A stretch of 64,000 nt of DNA from Gammaproteobacteria bacterium (GTDB taxonomy: Bacteria > Pseudomonadota > Gammaproteobacteria > Pseudomonadales > Pseudomonadaceae). The stretch spans positions 1-64,000 of the forward strand of contig JAAYFD010000014.1 in NCBI GenBank assembly GCA_012728415.1. Direction: 5' to 3'. Shown here piece by piece: positions 19,147 through 29,768 of the stretch; positions within the stretch are counted from its first letter, which is position 1; every line of letters starts with the position of its first letter. A program made the position numbers and the translations under genes. A model generated the notes under the pieces. That model was not told where the DNA came from and searched no databases. It saw nothing but the letters and a program-made list of their open reading frames with translations.

Positions 19147-19290
19147 GTTTGCACTGTGTGGGTGGGTTAGGTTTTCAGGTGTAGTTCCGTAAAGACGCCG
19201 CAAGGACGTCCCTGTAGGCTCCATGCGGCCATCCATGGCCGCATAGGCTTTACTCCACTACACCTGAAACCCCACCAACTCCGTGCAAAC
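19147..19290. repeat. 144-base nested inverted repeat element
   Basis: Four nested matched arms: outer GTTTGCAC (19147-19154) with GTGCAAAC (19283-19290); TTTCAGGTGTAG (19173-19184) with CTACACCTGAAA (19258-19269); GTAAAG (19189-19194) with CTTTAC (19248-19253); inner ATGCGGCCAT (19223-19232) with ATGGCCGCAT (19235-19244), only two bases apart. The imperfect G-rich/C-rich segments between them also pair in part. This symmetry is not chance and suggests a mobile palindromic element (MITE/REP-like) or a structured 3' end of leuCD mRNA. Confidence 0.7.
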
Positions 19291-19571
19291 GGGTGAGAGA
19301 GGAGGGGCGGGCGTTGCCCGCCTGCTATCGCGTGACAGGTGATAGGTTGATGTGGCTCTGCTGCATTCGTGGGTAGTTGAAGATTTGGTATTTTTTCACG
19401 CAAAATGACTAACTAAACGCGCGACAGCAGTGCGGCGTAGCCGCACCACCCCCCTCCCAACCAGCAGGTGTGTATTTTGGCGGGTGCAGGTCTGTGCAAG
19501 GCATCAGCACCTGTGACGAAACTTGTTTCGGCGCGGGTGCGTCAGCCGCCGCACAGAGCTGTACCCGCCAT

Positions 19572-19622
19572 CACACACCGCACTGAAAAACACCGCCACA
19601 CACCGCCCTGAAAAAACACCGC
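19572..19622. repeat. Two tandem 25/26-base direct repeats
   Basis: Units CACACACCGCACTGAAAAAC plus ACCGC (19572-19596) and CACACACCGCCCTGAAAAAA plus CACCGC (19597-19622) differ by one substitution and one A. They lie about 40 bases before leuB. May be a slippage product or a leader element. Confidence 0.6.
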
Positions 19623-19659
19623 CACACAAAAAACATTTGCAATTAAAAAAGAGAAAACC

Positions 19660-20739
19660 ATGAACAAAAAAATCCTAATACTCCCAGGTGACGGCATTGG
19701 CCCGGAAATCATCGCCGAAGCAGTCAAGGTCCTAAACCTGGCCAACGAAAAATTCAACCTGGGCCTGGAAACCGTTGAGGGAGAGCTGGGCGGCGCAGCG
19801 ATTGACAAGCATGGCGTGCCGCTGGCCGACTCAACACTTGAGCTGGCGCGCGAAGTTGATGCGGTGCTGCTAGGTGCCGTGGGTGGCCCCAAGTGGGATA
19901 CCATCGAAAAAAGCATCCGTCCTGAGCGTGGCCTGCTGAAAATCCGCTCCGAGCTGGGTCTGTTTGCCAACCTGCGTCCAGCCATTTTGTATCCACAACT
20001 GGCCGATGCTTCCAGCCTCAAGCCCGAAGTGGTATCCGGGCTGGATATCCTGATTGTGCGCGAGCTGACCGGCGGTATTTATTTTGGTGCGCCGCGTGAT
20101 CAGATCGTTGAAAACGGCGAGCGCAAGGCGTTTGATACCCTGCCATACAGCGAAAGCGAGATCCGCCGCATTGCCCGTGTCGGTTTCGACATGGCCATGG
20201 TGCGCAACAAAAAACTCTGCTCGGTGGACAAAGCCAACGTGCTGGCGTCCAGCCAGCTGTGGCGTGAGGTTGTAGAAGAAGTCGCCAAGGATTATCCTGA
20301 TGTGGAACTGAGTCACATGTATGTGGATAATGCTGCCATGCAACTGGTGCGTGCGCCCAAACAGTTTGACGTAGTTGTCACCGACAACATGTTTGGTGAT
20401 ATTCTGTCGGACCAGGCATCCATGCTGACCGGCTCGATTGGCATGCTGCCTTCTGCCTCTCTGGACTCCAACAACAAGGGCATGTACGAACCTTGCCATG
20501 GTTCCGCGCCGGATATTGCTGGCAAGGGGCTGGCGAACCCGCTGGCAACCATTCTGTCCGTATCCATGATGTTACGCTACAGCTTCAGCCGGGCAGATGC
20601 TGCCGATGCTGTCGAGCAAGCAGTGAGCAACGTGCTGGACCAGGGCTTGCGTACCGGAGACATCATGTCTGAGGGTATGCGTCAGGTCGGCACCGCTGAA
20701 ATGGGCGATGCTGTTGTTGCTGCTTTGCAGCAACTGTAA
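19660..20739 (+). CDS. leuB: 3-isopropylmalate dehydrogenase LeuB
   Basis: 359 residues. NAD-dependent oxidative decarboxylase of leucine synthesis. GDGIGPEI at the start, the substrate arginines in [13 protein letters not shown], and the signature [13 protein letters not shown] and [16 protein letters not shown] are present. Followed 65 bases later by asd, in the Pseudomonas order. Confidence 0.97.
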   Translation: MNKKILILPGDGIGPEIIAEAVKVLNLANEKFNLGLETVEGELGGAAIDKHGVPLADSTLELAREVDAVLLGAVGGPKWDTIEKSIRPERGLLKIRSELGLFANLRPAILYPQLADASSLKPEVVSGLDILIVRELTGGIYFGAPRDQIVENGERKAFDTLPYSESEIRRIARVGFDMAMVRNKKLCSVDKANVLASSQLWREVVEEVAKDYPDVELSHMYVDNAAMQLVRAPKQFDVVVTDNMFGDILSDQASMLTGSIGMLPSASLDSNNKGMYEPCHGSAPDIAGKGLANPLATILSVSMMLRYSFSRADAADAVEQAVSNVLDQGLRTGDIMSEGMRQVGTAEMGDAVVAALQQL

Positions 20740-20804
20740 GGGAAAATTACCTGGCTGGTATGGCTTGCTGTGGTACCGGCCGCCATTGATAAAGGTGTAG
20801 TTAG

Positions 20805-21917
20805 ATGAAACGAGTTGGATTTGTAGGCTGGCGTGGCATGGTTGGTTCCGTGCTGATGCAGCGTATGCTGGAAGAGCGGGATTTTGACCTGATCGAACCA
20901 GTCTTTTTTACCACCTCCAACGTGGGTGGTCAGGGCCCTGCCATTGGCAAGGACACACCTGCACTGAAAGACGCCTACGACATCAACACCCTGAAAGGCC
21001 TGGATGTAATCCTGACCTGCCAGGGCAGTGACTACACCAACGAGGTTTTCCCCAAGTTGCGTGAAGCCGGCTGGGGTGGTTACTGGATTGACGCAGCCTC
21101 TGGTCTGCGCATGCAGGATGATTCCATTATCGTGCTGGATCCGGTTAACCGGAAGATGATCGATAAAGGGCTTGATGCCGGGGTAAAAACCTTTGTTGGC
21201 GGCAACTGCACTGTCAGCCTGATGCTGATGGGGCTGGGCGGACTGTTTGAGGCTGGCCTGGTCGAATGGATGAGTGCCATGACTTATCAGGCAGCCAGTG
21301 GTTCGGGCGCGCAGAACATGCGCGAGCTGCTGAACCAGATGGGCCACCTGCGTGATGTAGTGGCAGACGAGCTGGCAGACCCGGCTACAGCCATTCTGGA
21401 CATCGACCGTCAGGTTGCGGCAGCCCAGCGCGGCGATGATATTCCAGTCGAACATTTTGGAGTGCCGCTGGCCGGCAGCCTGATTCCCTGGATTGACAGT
21501 GCACTGCCCAACGGTCAGAGCCGTGAAGAGTGGAAAGCACAGGCCGAGACCAACAAAATTCTGGGCCGCTTTAAGAACCCGATTCACATTGACGGAATCT
21601 GTGTGCGGGTGGGCGCCATGCGCAGCCATAGCCAGGCGTTAACCATCAAGCTGAACAAAGATGTGCCCCTGTCCGACATTGAGAACCTGATCAGCCAGCA
21701 CAACCCTTGGGTGAAACTGGTACCCAATAATCGCGAGCAAACCATGCAGGAGCTGACGCCTACAGCTGTAACCGGCACGTTGAACGTTCCGGTAGGGCGG
21801 TTGCGCAAGCTGAACATGGGTTCGCACTATTTGGGCGCTTTCACTGTAGGTGACCAGCTGCTTTGGGGTGCAGCAGAACCACTGCGGCGCATGTTGCGTA
21901 TTTTGCTTGAGCACTAA
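20805..21917 (+). CDS. asd: Aspartate-semialdehyde dehydrogenase
   Basis: 370 residues. Reduces aspartyl phosphate to the semialdehyde for lysine, threonine, methionine and cell-wall diaminopimelate. NADP loop [10 protein letters not shown] near residue 8, catalytic Cys in [13 protein letters not shown] (around 134), and the [11 protein letters not shown] histidine region are intact. The next 40 bases hold a strong terminator. Confidence 0.97.
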   Translation: MKRVGFVGWRGMVGSVLMQRMLEERDFDLIEPVFFTTSNVGGQGPAIGKDTPALKDAYDINTLKGLDVILTCQGSDYTNEVFPKLREAGWGGYWIDAASGLRMQDDSIIVLDPVNRKMIDKGLDAGVKTFVGGNCTVSLMLMGLGGLFEAGLVEWMSAMTYQAASGSGAQNMRELLNQMGHLRDVVADELADPATAILDIDRQVAAAQRGDDIPVEHFGVPLAGSLIPWIDSALPNGQSREEWKAQAETNKILGRFKNPIHIDGICVRVGAMRSHSQALTIKLNKDVPLSDIENLISQHNPWVKLVPNNREQTMQELTPTAVTGTLNVPVGRLRKLNMGSHYLGAFTVGDQLLWGAAEPLRRMLRILLEH

Positions 21918-21926
21918 CGACCACAA

Positions 21927-21957
21927 GAGGCTGTCACTTTGTTGGCAGCCTTTTTAT
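21927..21957 (+). terminator. Rho-independent terminator after asd
   Basis: AGGCTGTCA pairs with TTGGCAGCCT around a short loop and is followed by TTTTTATT, ten bases past the asd stop. A textbook intrinsic terminator that separates asd from fimV. Confidence 0.8.
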
Positions 21958-22218
21958 TATGTTGTGCCGCCTGTTGTACGCAATGAATTGTGCTCCAGGT
22001 CAAAAATGAGGCACGCGAAGCGTGCAATAGGTCGAATAATCGGGTTTGGCTGTTGCTAAAAGCCAAATGCTCAAAGATACTTACGTTACCAAGTGAAAGG
22101 CAATTCTAGCTGGTCATGTTGCTAGTGGCTCTAGATGGATGGTTAAGCAGTCTCCGGTACCCTGCTTGTTGGTTTCACGCCGTCTGAGAATTGCCAAAGA
22201 AAATAAGGGAAATGCTAT
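21958..22218. promoter_or_regulatory. fimV upstream region
   Basis: 261 bases (301 counted from the asd stop) expected to hold the fimV promoter. A short direct palindrome GGCACGCGAAGCGTGCAA occurs near 22010-22027. No clear sigma70 boxes stand out. AAGGGAAATGC just upstream of 22219 supplies the fimV ribosome-binding site. Confidence 0.35.
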
Positions 22219-25089
22219 ATGCTTCAGGTGCGCAAACTGGTATTGGCAGTGGCGGCTGCTACCTCCATGGCTTCCGGGATGGCCCATGCACTGGGACTGG
22301 GTGAAATATCGGTCAAGTCAGCCTTAAATGAACCCCTGGTAGCAGAAATTGAACTGCTGGATACCAAAGGGCTGAGCCCTGATGAAATCAGGTCGAAGCT
22401 CGCTTCGGCCGAGGACTTCAGCCGTGCTGGTGTTGACCGGCAGTTTTTCCTGAATAACTTGAGGTTTACTCCGGTTATCCGGCAAAACGGTAAAAGCATT
22501 GTTCGTGTAACCAGTAGCCAGGCTGTGCGCGAGCCTTTCCTTAACTTCTTGTTGGAAGTGTACTGGCCAGCCGGCCGGCTGTTGAAAGAATATACATTGC
22601 TGCTTGACCCGCCCATGTATACACCACAAGAGCTGGTGTATCGTGACGCACCCACCACAACGCCAGCCGCTGCGCCTGCAGCAGGGCGCGCACCGGAGCA
22701 GTCAACAAGTGTTCGCATACCGCCCCGTGGCACGGCCCCGGCTGCGGCTGCCCAGCAAACACTGCAGGGTGACCAGTATCGTGTACAGACAAACGATACC
22801 CTGTGGGAAATTGCCTTGAGGGCCAACCGCAGCGGCGGCTCTGTACATCAAACCATGCTGGCAATACAGGACTTGAACCCGGATGCTTTTATTGATGGAA
22901 ACATCAACCGCTTGAAAAGCGGCCAGGTCCTGAAACTGCCAAATGCTGAGCAGATTCGCCAGCGTAGCCGTACCGATGCGGTAGCCGAATTCCAGAGCCA
23001 GGTTGACGCATGGCGTGGTGGTGTGGTCGAGCGCCAGCTGGATGCCCGCCGCCGGGATACTGCTGCAGCAGCACCAGCCAGGGTAGAACAGGGTGACAGC
23101 CTGCGCCTGGTGGCCGGTGAGACCGGTAAAACTGAAGCCGGCAGTGATAGTGGCAGCACAGACAGCGCACTGGCTGATCAGCTGGCGTTGGCCAAGGAGC
23201 AGCTGGACTCCAGCCGCCTGCAGAACGAAGATCTGGCCAGCCGTGTTGAGGAGCTGAACAGCCAGGTTGAAAAGCTGCAGCGCCTGCTGGAGCTCAAGAA
23301 CACACAGCTGGCCAACTTGCAGAACTTGACGGATGAAGAGCAAGCAGCACTGGTGACTGCAGCAGAAGAACTGGAAACAACCGCGGCGGATGTTAAAGAC
23401 GCTCCAGGCGAGGCTGTACCAGAGCAGGAAGTGGTTGTACCTGATCCTTCCAGGGAAGGCGCAGTTGCCGCAGACGGGTCCGCTGATGAAGAGGCAGAAG
23501 AAAAGAAGACAGAACCCGCTGAGCTCGCCGAAACTGCAGCCCCGGCGGCTGTCGAGAGCAAGCCCGCCGAGCAGCAAGCAGATTCGAAACCAAAACCAAA
23601 ACCGGTAGTGCTCGACCCGCCTCCTGCGCCCAAGAGCTTTGTTGAAGAGCTGATGGAAAACCCCATGTTGCTGCCAGCGGCCGGGGGTGGTGTTGGCTTG
23701 TTGTTATTGCTTTTGCTCCTGCGCCGCCGTCAGCAGGCAAAGCAAGAAGTGCTGCCGCCGGAAGAAGAAGGCCTGTTTGCACAAGATCCGGTAATGGCCA
23801 TGCCGGATGGGGACGAAAGCATGGAAGCGGATCTTGATGTGCTGGACGGAGTGCTGGACGACCCGAAAGCGGGTATGGAAGAACCGGCCGAATTTACCGA
23901 TCAGCCGGCTGCACAAGCGGCGGAGACGCCAGACCCGATTGATGAGGCAGAAAGCTTTATTGCTTTTGGCCGCTTCAGCCAAGCAGCTGATGTTTTGCTG
24001 AAGGCGATTGATGCCGACCCGCAGCGCGAAAACCTGCGCTTTAAATTGCTGGAGGTCTATGCGGACCTTGAAGACCGCAATGCTTTCCTGCAGCAAGTTG
24101 AAGAGCTGGAAGCCATGGGGGCAGACCAGGCTGGCATGAATGCCATGCGCCAGCGCTTTCCACATATGCTGGGCGAGGATGATGGCGGCTTGAGCCTGGA
24201 CGACATCATGCTGGACATGCCCGGGACCGGGGTGACTGGCACTGCGCAGGAAAGCGATGTGGATGTGCTTGCCGAAGATATTCCCGACCTGGACGGTTTG
24301 CTCAATGACCCGGAGCCAGGCAGCAAGACGCTGGAAACAGAGCCGTCTGCCGAGGATGAGTTTGCCAGCCTGCTGGAGTCGGTGGAAAACGAGCTGGAGG
24401 GGGAGTCTGGTCTGGACAGCTTTGAGCTGCCGGAAATCGAAGATTTGACACTGGAAGATTTCGAGTTGCCAGAAGCCGACAGCCTGGAAGAAACCCGGGA
24501 AGACAGCTTGAATCTGGATGAGGGGTTTGCGCTGGAGGACTTTCAGTTTGATGACCAGGCCCCGGCTGCTGCTGATACGGAAGCAGCCGGGTTTGGCCAG
24601 GATCTTGACCTGTCATTGCCGCTGGATGAAACCCAGACTTCGGACTTTATCGATGACCTGGATGTAGGCACGCTAGAGTCAGAGCTTGAATCGCTGGAAA
24701 ACAGCTTTAATGCACTGCAGGGTGACATCCAGGAAACCTTGCAGGAGCCGGCTGAGCCGCCACCAGTGCAAACGGAGCAAGGTGATGAGCTGGATGAACT
24801 GTTTGGCCTGGATGCCGGGCTGGACCTGTCCACGCCGGAAGTCGAACAGGCACAAGAATCAGCAAGCGAAGTGGAAGACGATGTGCTGGCAGCTCTGGAG
24901 CAGGAGCTGGACGATGACTTTGCCTTCCTGCAAGGGGATGATGAAGACAAGACCAAACTGGATCTGGCCTCAGCCTGGATTGATATGGGCGACATTGAAG
25001 GTGCACGTGAAATTCTGGACGAAGTGCTGCGTGATGGTGCTCCCGAACATCAGGAGCTGGCCAAGGAGCTGATGACCAGGCTTGGGTAA
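22219..25089 (+). CDS. fimV: FimV polar hub protein with LysM domain
   Basis: 956 residues. Signal peptide (about 1-25, ending near MAHALGLGE), FimV N-domain (26-140), periplasmic LysM peptidoglycan-binding domain (about 184-240, YRVQTNDTLWEIALRANR), a coiled coil (about 318-372, EQLDSSRLQNEDLASRVEEL), one membrane helix (about 483-503, GGGVGLLLLLLLL), a long acidic cytoplasmic region with a TPR-like segment (DEAESFIAFGRFSQAADVLL) and the FimV C-terminal motif (TKLDLASAWIDMGDIEGARE). In Pseudomonas it organises type IV pili, twitching and cAMP signalling at the pole. Placement before truA is the Pseudomonas order. The low-complexity acidic part is expected to vary between strains. Confidence 0.95.
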   Translation: MLQVRKLVLAVAAATSMASGMAHALGLGEISVKSALNEPLVAEIELLDTKGLSPDEIRSKLASAEDFSRAGVDRQFFLNNLRFTPVIRQNGKSIVRVTSSQAVREPFLNFLLEVYWPAGRLLKEYTLLLDPPMYTPQELVYRDAPTTTPAAAPAAGRAPEQSTSVRIPPRGTAPAAAAQQTLQGDQYRVQTNDTLWEIALRANRSGGSVHQTMLAIQDLNPDAFIDGNINRLKSGQVLKLPNAEQIRQRSRTDAVAEFQSQVDAWRGGVVERQLDARRRDTAAAAPARVEQGDSLRLVAGETGKTEAGSDSGSTDSALADQLALAKEQLDSSRLQNEDLASRVEELNSQVEKLQRLLELKNTQLANLQNLTDEEQAALVTAAEELETTAADVKDAPGEAVPEQEVVVPDPSREGAVAADGSADEEAEEKKTEPAELAETAAPAAVESKPAEQQADSKPKPKPVVLDPPPAPKSFVEELMENPMLLPAAGGGVGLLLLLLLLRRRQQAKQEVLPPEEEGLFAQDPVMAMPDGDESMEADLDVLDGVLDDPKAGMEEPAEFTDQPAAQAAETPDPIDEAESFIAFGRFSQAADVLLKAIDADPQRENLRFKLLEVYADLEDRNAFLQQVEELEAMGADQAGMNAMRQRFPHMLGEDDGGLSLDDIMLDMPGTGVTGTAQESDVDVLAEDIPDLDGLLNDPEPGSKTLETEPSAEDEFASLLESVENELEGESGLDSFELPEIEDLTLEDFELPEADSLEETREDSLNLDEGFALEDFQFDDQAPAAADTEAAGFGQDLDLSLPLDETQTSDFIDDLDVGTLESELESLENSFNALQGDIQETLQEPAEPPPVQTEQGDELDELFGLDAGLDLSTPEVEQAQESASEVEDDVLAALEQELDDDFAFLQGDDEDKTKLDLASAWIDMGDIEGAREILDEVLRDGAPEHQELAKELMTRLG

Positions 25090-25092
25090 CCC

Positions 25093-25980
25093 ATGAAAAC
25101 CATGCAACGATCCGCTGCGGCAGTCGAAACGACTGCCGCAGCTGTTTTCAGGATAGCCCTCGGTGTTGAGTACAACGGTTCGGCTTACTACGGCTTTCAG
25201 CTGCAGAATAATGAGCTGCCGACGGTGCAGGGGGCGCTGGAAAAGGCCCTGAGCGAAGTGGCAGGCGGGGAGCCGGTGCGGCTGGTTTGTGCCGGACGCA
25301 CCGATGCCGGTGTGCACGCCTGCGAACAGGTGCTGCATTTTGAAACCAGTGTGATGCGCAAACCGGCAGGCTGGCTTTTTGGCAGCAACCGGTACTTGCC
25401 CAAGGATATCAGCGTGCTTTGGGTGCATCAGGTGACCGAAGATTTTCATGCCCGGTTTAGTGCCTGCCGCCGTCGTTACCGTTATGTTATTTACTCGGAC
25501 CCGGTGCGTCCGGCCTTGCTGGGTACAAGTATTACCTGGACGCACAAGTCACTGGATGTCGGCCGAATGAATCAGGCTGCAAAGTATTTGCTGGGAACCC
25601 ATGATTTCAGCTCGTTTCGCGACAGCGACTGTCAGGCCAAGTCACCGGTAAAAACACTGGATGGCATTTGTCTTACCAAGTACGGGCGTTTTATTGTACT
25701 GGACGTGCGTGCTTCGGCATTTTTACACCATATGGTGCGCAATATCGCCGGCACCCTGATGAAGATAGGTGCGGGCGAAAAACCACCGGAGTGGATGCAG
25801 CAGGTACTGCAGGCTCGTCAGCGGGCTGCTGCCGGAGCCACAGCACCGGCATACGGCCTGTATCTGGTTCAGGTGGAATATCCCGAACAGTTTAATCTGC
25901 CCCGGCGACCCCTGGGGCCACACTTTCTTGGCGCAATGCCGGATGTTTTTGCCGGAACGAATGATGAAAACCAGAGTTAA
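25093..25980 (+). CDS. truA: tRNA pseudouridine(38-40) synthase TruA
   Basis: 295 residues. Modifies U38-U40 of the anticodon arm. Catalytic Asp lies in [11 protein letters not shown] (around 74). The first 20 residues (to [15 protein letters not shown]) are longer than in E. coli; an internal start would be needed for a shorter form. The start is 3 bases after fimV, and the end overlaps trpF, so fimV-truA-trpF are probably coupled. Confidence 0.95.
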   Translation: MKTMQRSAAAVETTAAAVFRIALGVEYNGSAYYGFQLQNNELPTVQGALEKALSEVAGGEPVRLVCAGRTDAGVHACEQVLHFETSVMRKPAGWLFGSNRYLPKDISVLWVHQVTEDFHARFSACRRRYRYVIYSDPVRPALLGTSITWTHKSLDVGRMNQAAKYLLGTHDFSSFRDSDCQAKSPVKTLDGICLTKYGRFIVLDVRASAFLHHMVRNIAGTLMKIGAGEKPPEWMQQVLQARQRAAAGATAPAYGLYLVQVEYPEQFNLPRRPLGPHFLGAMPDVFAGTNDENQS

Positions 25981-26590
25981 GATTTGTGGCATCACCCGTC
26001 TTGAGGATGCGCAGGTGGCTGTGCAGGCCGGCGCCGATGCCCTCGGCTTCGTTTTTTACCCTCCCAGCCCCAGGGCTGTGACTCCGGCAGTAGCGGGCAG
26101 CATCGTGCGTCAACTGCCGGCGTTCGTCACGGCTACCGGTTTGTTCGTGAATGCGGCTGCAGATGAAGTCAACAGGGTGCTGGAGCAGGTGCCACTGGAC
26201 TTGCTACAGTTCCATGGTGATGAGAGTCCGGAGTTTTGCGAGTCGTTCGGCCGGCCTTACATCAAGGCATTGCGCATGCAGCCGGGGGTCGATATTGCTG
26301 CCTTGGCAAACAGCTACACTGGGGCGCGCGGCATTTTGCTTGATGCTTACGTGGCAGGAGTGCCAGGCGGAACGGGGCAAACATTTGACTGGAATGCCAT
26401 TCCGTCCAGTTTAGCCAAAGCGCTGATACTCGCCGGAGGGCTGGATGTGGATAATGTTGCCCATGCAATCGGGCAGGTGCAGCCCTGGGCGGTTGATGTA
26501 AGTGGTGGCGTAGAGGCGGACAAGGGTATCAAGGATGCGGCAAAGGTTCGGGCTTTCATTTGCGCTGCGCATTATGGCAATGCCCGGTAA
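25964..26590 (+). CDS. trpF: Phosphoribosylanthranilate isomerase TrpF
   Basis: 208 residues. TIM-barrel enzyme of tryptophan synthesis; Amadori rearrangement of phosphoribosylanthranilate. [11 protein letters not shown] starts the barrel (Cys8 general base) and [18 protein letters not shown] bind phosphate, with LLQFHGDE between. ATG at 25964 (MKTRVKICG) is chosen; an adjacent ATG at 25961 would add one Met. It overlaps the truA stop by 17 bases. The long frame upstream (from 25769) is out of frame with TruA and is not part of it. Confidence 0.95.
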   Translation: MKTRVKICGITRLEDAQVAVQAGADALGFVFYPPSPRAVTPAVAGSIVRQLPAFVTATGLFVNAAADEVNRVLEQVPLDLLQFHGDESPEFCESFGRPYIKALRMQPGVDIAALANSYTGARGILLDAYVAGVPGGTGQTFDWNAIPSSLAKALILAGGLDVDNVAHAIGQVQPWAVDVSGGVEADKGIKDAAKVRAFICAAHYGNAR

Positions 26591-26725
26591 CAATCGAGGT
26601 GTGACGGTTTCATCTTTGCGGCCGTCACACAGTGGCTTTCAAACAAGAGAAAACCTGTCCGCTGTGTGGCAGGAATACACCGGCATGCAACCGGCATGCA
26701 GGGTGCTACGAGGAGTACTTTACGA

Positions 26726-27640
26726 ATGAGTAACTGGCTGGTTGACAAATTTATCCCCTCAATCATGCGTTCCGAGGTCAAGAAAAGCACGATTCCCGAA
26801 GGCTTGTGGCACAAGTGCCCGGCCTGTGATGCCGTACTCTACAAGCCCGAGCTGGAAAAGGCGCTGGATGTCTGTACCAAATGTGAACACCACATGCGGA
26901 TTGATGCCCGTACGCGGCTTGATATTTTTCTGGACGAGGATGGCCGTGAGGAAATAGCAGAAGATCTGGAGCCAGTTGACCGCCTGAAATTCAGGGACAG
27001 CAAGCGCTACAGTGATCGCCTGAAAGCTGCCCAGAAACATACGGGAGAAAATGATGCCCTGATTGCCATGAGCGGTACTCTTGAGGGTATGCCGGTGGTG
27101 GCTGCTGCGTTCGAGTTTTCTTTTATGGGTGGCTCCATGGGGGCAGTGGTTGGTGAGCGATTTGTTCAGGCAGCCAATGTAGCGCTGGAAAAGCGTTGCC
27201 CGTTGATCTGCTTTTCTGCCTCCGGTGGTGCGCGTATGCAAGAGGCGTTGCTGTCGCTGATGCAAATGGCAAAAACATCAGCGGTCATTGCGCGCCTGCG
27301 TGAAGAAGGTATTCCCTTCATTTCTGTGTTGACTGACCCGGTTTATGGGGGCGTATCTGCAAGCCTTGCAATGCTGGGTGACATTATCATTGGTGAGCCC
27401 AAGGCGCTGGTTGGTTTTGCCGGTCCGCGGGTGATTGAGCAAACCGTGCGTGAAAAGCTGCCCGAAGGTTTCCAGCGCAGCGAATTCTTGCTGGAACATG
27501 GAGCTATTGACATGATCGTGCCGCGGGCGGAGCTGCGTCTGCGAATTGCCGCGATCCTGCGCAAGCTGGTGAATGCCCCCATGCAGGTACGTCCGATATT
27601 GCGAGAGGTCTCTGAGCAACCAGAACAGGCTGCCGAATGA
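26726..27640 (+). CDS. accD: Acetyl-CoA carboxylase beta subunit AccD
   Basis: 304 residues. Carboxyltransferase beta subunit of acetyl-CoA carboxylase (malonyl-CoA for fatty acids). Zinc finger CPACDAVLY....CTKCEHHMR at about 29-51, then [12 protein letters not shown] and the [19 protein letters not shown] core. ATG at 26726 follows GAGGAGTACTTTACGA and begins [12 protein letters not shown], the family start; the longer frame from 26666 is not used. The stop overlaps folC ATG (ATGA). Confidence 0.97.
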   Translation: MSNWLVDKFIPSIMRSEVKKSTIPEGLWHKCPACDAVLYKPELEKALDVCTKCEHHMRIDARTRLDIFLDEDGREEIAEDLEPVDRLKFRDSKRYSDRLKAAQKHTGENDALIAMSGTLEGMPVVAAAFEFSFMGGSMGAVVGERFVQAANVALEKRCPLICFSASGGARMQEALLSLMQMAKTSAVIARLREEGIPFISVLTDPVYGGVSASLAMLGDIIIGEPKALVGFAGPRVIEQTVREKLPEGFQRSEFLLEHGAIDMIVPRAELRLRIAAILRKLVNAPMQVRPILREVSEQPEQAAE

Positions 27641-28908
27641 GCGCGCGCAGCCTTGAGCAGTGGCTAGGCTGGCTGGAGCAACTGCACCCCAGCGAGATTG
27701 AACTGGGCCTGCAGCGCATCCGTGATGTGGCTGACAGAATGAAACTGCCCAAACCTGCTCCCAAAGTGGTGACCGTTACCGGGACCAACGGCAAGGGCTC
27801 GACCTGTGCCTTTATTGCTGCTTTGTGCCGGGCACAAGGGTTGCGTGTTGGTGTTTACAGTTCGCCACATTTTTTGCGCTACAACGAACGAATCCAGATA
27901 GAAGGCGAAGCAGTCAGTGACGAGTTGCTCTGCGAAGCCTTTAGTGCCATAGAGGCGGTGCGTGGCAAGACCAGTCTGACCTACTTTGAAATGGGAACGC
28001 TGGCCGCTTTTTGGGTTTTTACCCGCTCAAACCTGGATGTGGCTGTTCTTGAGGCGGGCCTTGGTGGCCGGCTGGATGCAGTTAATATCGTCGATCCGGA
28101 TGTGGCAGTGGTGACCGGGGTCGCACTGGATCATGCCGACTGGCTGGGTCAAACCCGCGAAGATGTGGCGCGCGAAAAAGCCGGGATTTTCCGTGCGGGC
28201 GTGCCCGCCGTCTGCGGTGATCCAGAACCACCACAAAGCCTGCTGGAGCATGCCGCCGGGCTGCCAAGTCCGCTGTATCTGCGTGGTGTGCAGTTTGATC
28301 TGGCACAGGCGGGTGGTAGCTGGAGCTGGCGGGGGCAGGGCAGCACGGGCGCTGCTCTGAACCTGGATGGCATGCCACTGCCCGGTTTGCCGGTGCAAAA
28401 TGCTGCTGTTGCGTTGCAGGCCGTCAGTCTGCTGGGACTGCCGCTGAATGCAGCGGAGGCGGGCGCTGTCCTGCAGCAAGCAGCGCTGCCCGGCCGTTTG
28501 CAGCAAATACAGTTGCCATATGACAACGGGCTGCGCCATCTGGTGCTGGATGTTGCGCACAACCCGCAGGCAGCCGCCTATGTAGCTGACTGGCTACGGC
28601 AGCGCCCGCTGGCTGGCAAGCGTTATGCGGTATTTGGTGCGCTGGCAGACAAAGACGTAGACGGAGTGTTGTTGGCCATGCAGGGCGTTTTTGAATGCTG
28701 GCATATAGCGCCGTTACCCTCTCCGCGCAGCTTTCCTCTGGGTGAGTTGCAGCAGCATTTACAGCAGGCCGGAGAGCAGCATGTTGCCCACGCCAGTATT
28801 CACGAAGCGTTGCAGGCCTGCTTGTCGCAGAGCGCTGTTGAAGACGAGATCTTGATATTTGGTTCGTTTTTTACCGTGGCGCAGGTGCTTGAGTATCTGC
28901 AGGCATAG
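27637..28908 (+). CDS. folC: Folylpolyglutamate/dihydrofolate synthase FolC
   Basis: 423 residues. Mur-ligase-like enzyme that adds glutamate to folates and makes dihydrofolate. ATP P-loop [12 protein letters not shown] (about 48-59), the [12 protein letters not shown]-like segment [20 protein letters not shown], and [16 protein letters not shown] are present. Overlaps accD by 4 bases and is followed by dedD. Confidence 0.95.
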   Translation: MSARSLEQWLGWLEQLHPSEIELGLQRIRDVADRMKLPKPAPKVVTVTGTNGKGSTCAFIAALCRAQGLRVGVYSSPHFLRYNERIQIEGEAVSDELLCEAFSAIEAVRGKTSLTYFEMGTLAAFWVFTRSNLDVAVLEAGLGGRLDAVNIVDPDVAVVTGVALDHADWLGQTREDVAREKAGIFRAGVPAVCGDPEPPQSLLEHAAGLPSPLYLRGVQFDLAQAGGSWSWRGQGSTGAALNLDGMPLPGLPVQNAAVALQAVSLLGLPLNAAEAGAVLQQAALPGRLQQIQLPYDNGLRHLVLDVAHNPQAAAYVADWLRQRPLAGKRYAVFGALADKDVDGVLLAMQGVFECWHIAPLPSPRSFPLGELQQHLQQAGEQHVAHASIHEALQACLSQSAVEDEILIFGSFFTVAQVLEYLQA

Positions 28909-28991
28909 GCAGCGTGATATTCTTGAAGCTCATTGCTTCTGCACCTGATGCAGGGTAGTGGGCGTTAGTAGAAGTGTTCAGGTAAGTCCAA

Positions 28992-29768
28992 ATGAGTGAA
29001 GCCGACAACAAATTCAAGCAACGCATTATCGGTGCGTTGGTGCTGATTGCATTGGCAGTCATCTTTTTGCCGATGCTGTTTCCCGGCAAAGAAGAGCATC
29101 CACTGCCCAGGGTCGAAGTGCCGGCGCCACCGGCGCCTGTGATTCCTCCGGTACCCGAGACTGAAGTGGAACCGGTTGTTGTACCGGAGCCGGTTGAGGA
29201 CAACCGCTTTGAGCCCGTACCTGAGCCCGAGCTTGAGTTTGTTCTCATCGAAAATGATCCTGCTGAACAAGCTGAACAAGCTGAACAAGCTGAACAAGCT
29301 GAACAAGCTGAACAAGCTGAACAAGCTGAACGAGCTGAACGAGCTGAACGAGCTGACGTGCCGGCGGCTCCGGATCCTGTGGCCACCAGGCCCGCCGTCG
29401 AGTCTTCAGCTGCAGACAAGCCGGTTGCAGCAGAGCCGCCCGCCCCTGCGCAGACCAAAAAGCCGGCCAGAGAGCAGGTGGCAAGCAAGCCGGCTGGTGC
29501 CCAAGAGCGTGCCGAGCCTGGTATTGACCGCAGCAACTTGCCGGTATCCTGGTCTATTCAGCTGGCCAGCTTGAGCAGCCTGGCCAATGCTGAAAGGCTG
29601 CGTGATACATATCGCGCCAAGCACTATGCGGCTTACGTACGCAGTTCAGAAGGGGTGCACAAGGTGTTGATCGGCCCGCTGATTCGCGAAGCGGAGGCTG
29701 TGGCCATGTGCAAGCAGCTCAAGGCCCGCGACAAGCAAGATTGTTTTGTGGTGCGCTACCAGCCTTGA
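28992..29768 (+). CDS. dedD: DedD, SPOR-domain division protein
   Basis: 258 residues. One membrane anchor (about 12-30, GALVLIALAVIFLPMLF), a long Pro/Glu-rich periplasmic linker, and a SPOR peptidoglycan-binding domain (about 176-258, SWSIQLASLSSLANAERLRD ... GVHKVLIGPLIREAEA). In E. coli and Pseudomonas relatives it localises to the septum via denuded glycan. The linker has ten tandem tripeptides, AEQ x7 then AER x3 (residues 91-120), encoded by 9-base repeats. The ATG is chosen for the following MSEADNKFKQRIIG. Confidence 0.93.
   Translation: MSEADNKFKQRIIGALVLIALAVIFLPMLFPGKEEHPLPRVEVPAPPAPVIPPVPETEVEPVVVPEPVEDNRFEPVPEPELEFVLIENDPAEQAEQAEQAEQAEQAEQAEQAERAERAERADVPAAPDPVATRPAVESSAADKPVAAEPPAPAQTKKPAREQVASKPAGAQERAEPGIDRSNLPVSWSIQLASLSSLANAERLRDTYRAKHYAAYVRSSEGVHKVLIGPLIREAEAVAMCKQLKARDKQDCFVVRYQP
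29262..29351 (+). repeat. In-frame 9-base tandem repeat in dedD
   Basis: Seven perfect GCTGAACAA units (29262-29324) followed by three GCTGAACGA units (29325-29351), coding AEQ and AER tripeptides. A unit of 9 preserves the reading frame, so copy-number change would only lengthen or shorten the linker. The near-perfect identity, with synonymous positions also unchanged, points to recent slippage. Confidence 0.9.

Larger units (their letters stand above)
19142..19659. other. leuD-leuB gap with repeats
   Basis: 518 bases with no plausible gene. The first part (19147-19290) is a nested inverted repeat, described separately. Near 19421-19440 lies GCAGTGCGGCGTAGCCGCAC, a short hairpin, followed by a C-run. 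Two 25/26-base direct repeats at 19572-19622 and an A-rich stretch precede the leuB start; GAGAAAACC is its weak ribosome-binding site. In P. aeruginosa a methyltransferase gene occupies this interval; here it is absent. Confidence 0.55.

Noticed and set aside
29262-29351. Possible CRISPR-like array
   Set aside because: Units are 9 bases, contiguous and coding, with no spacers.
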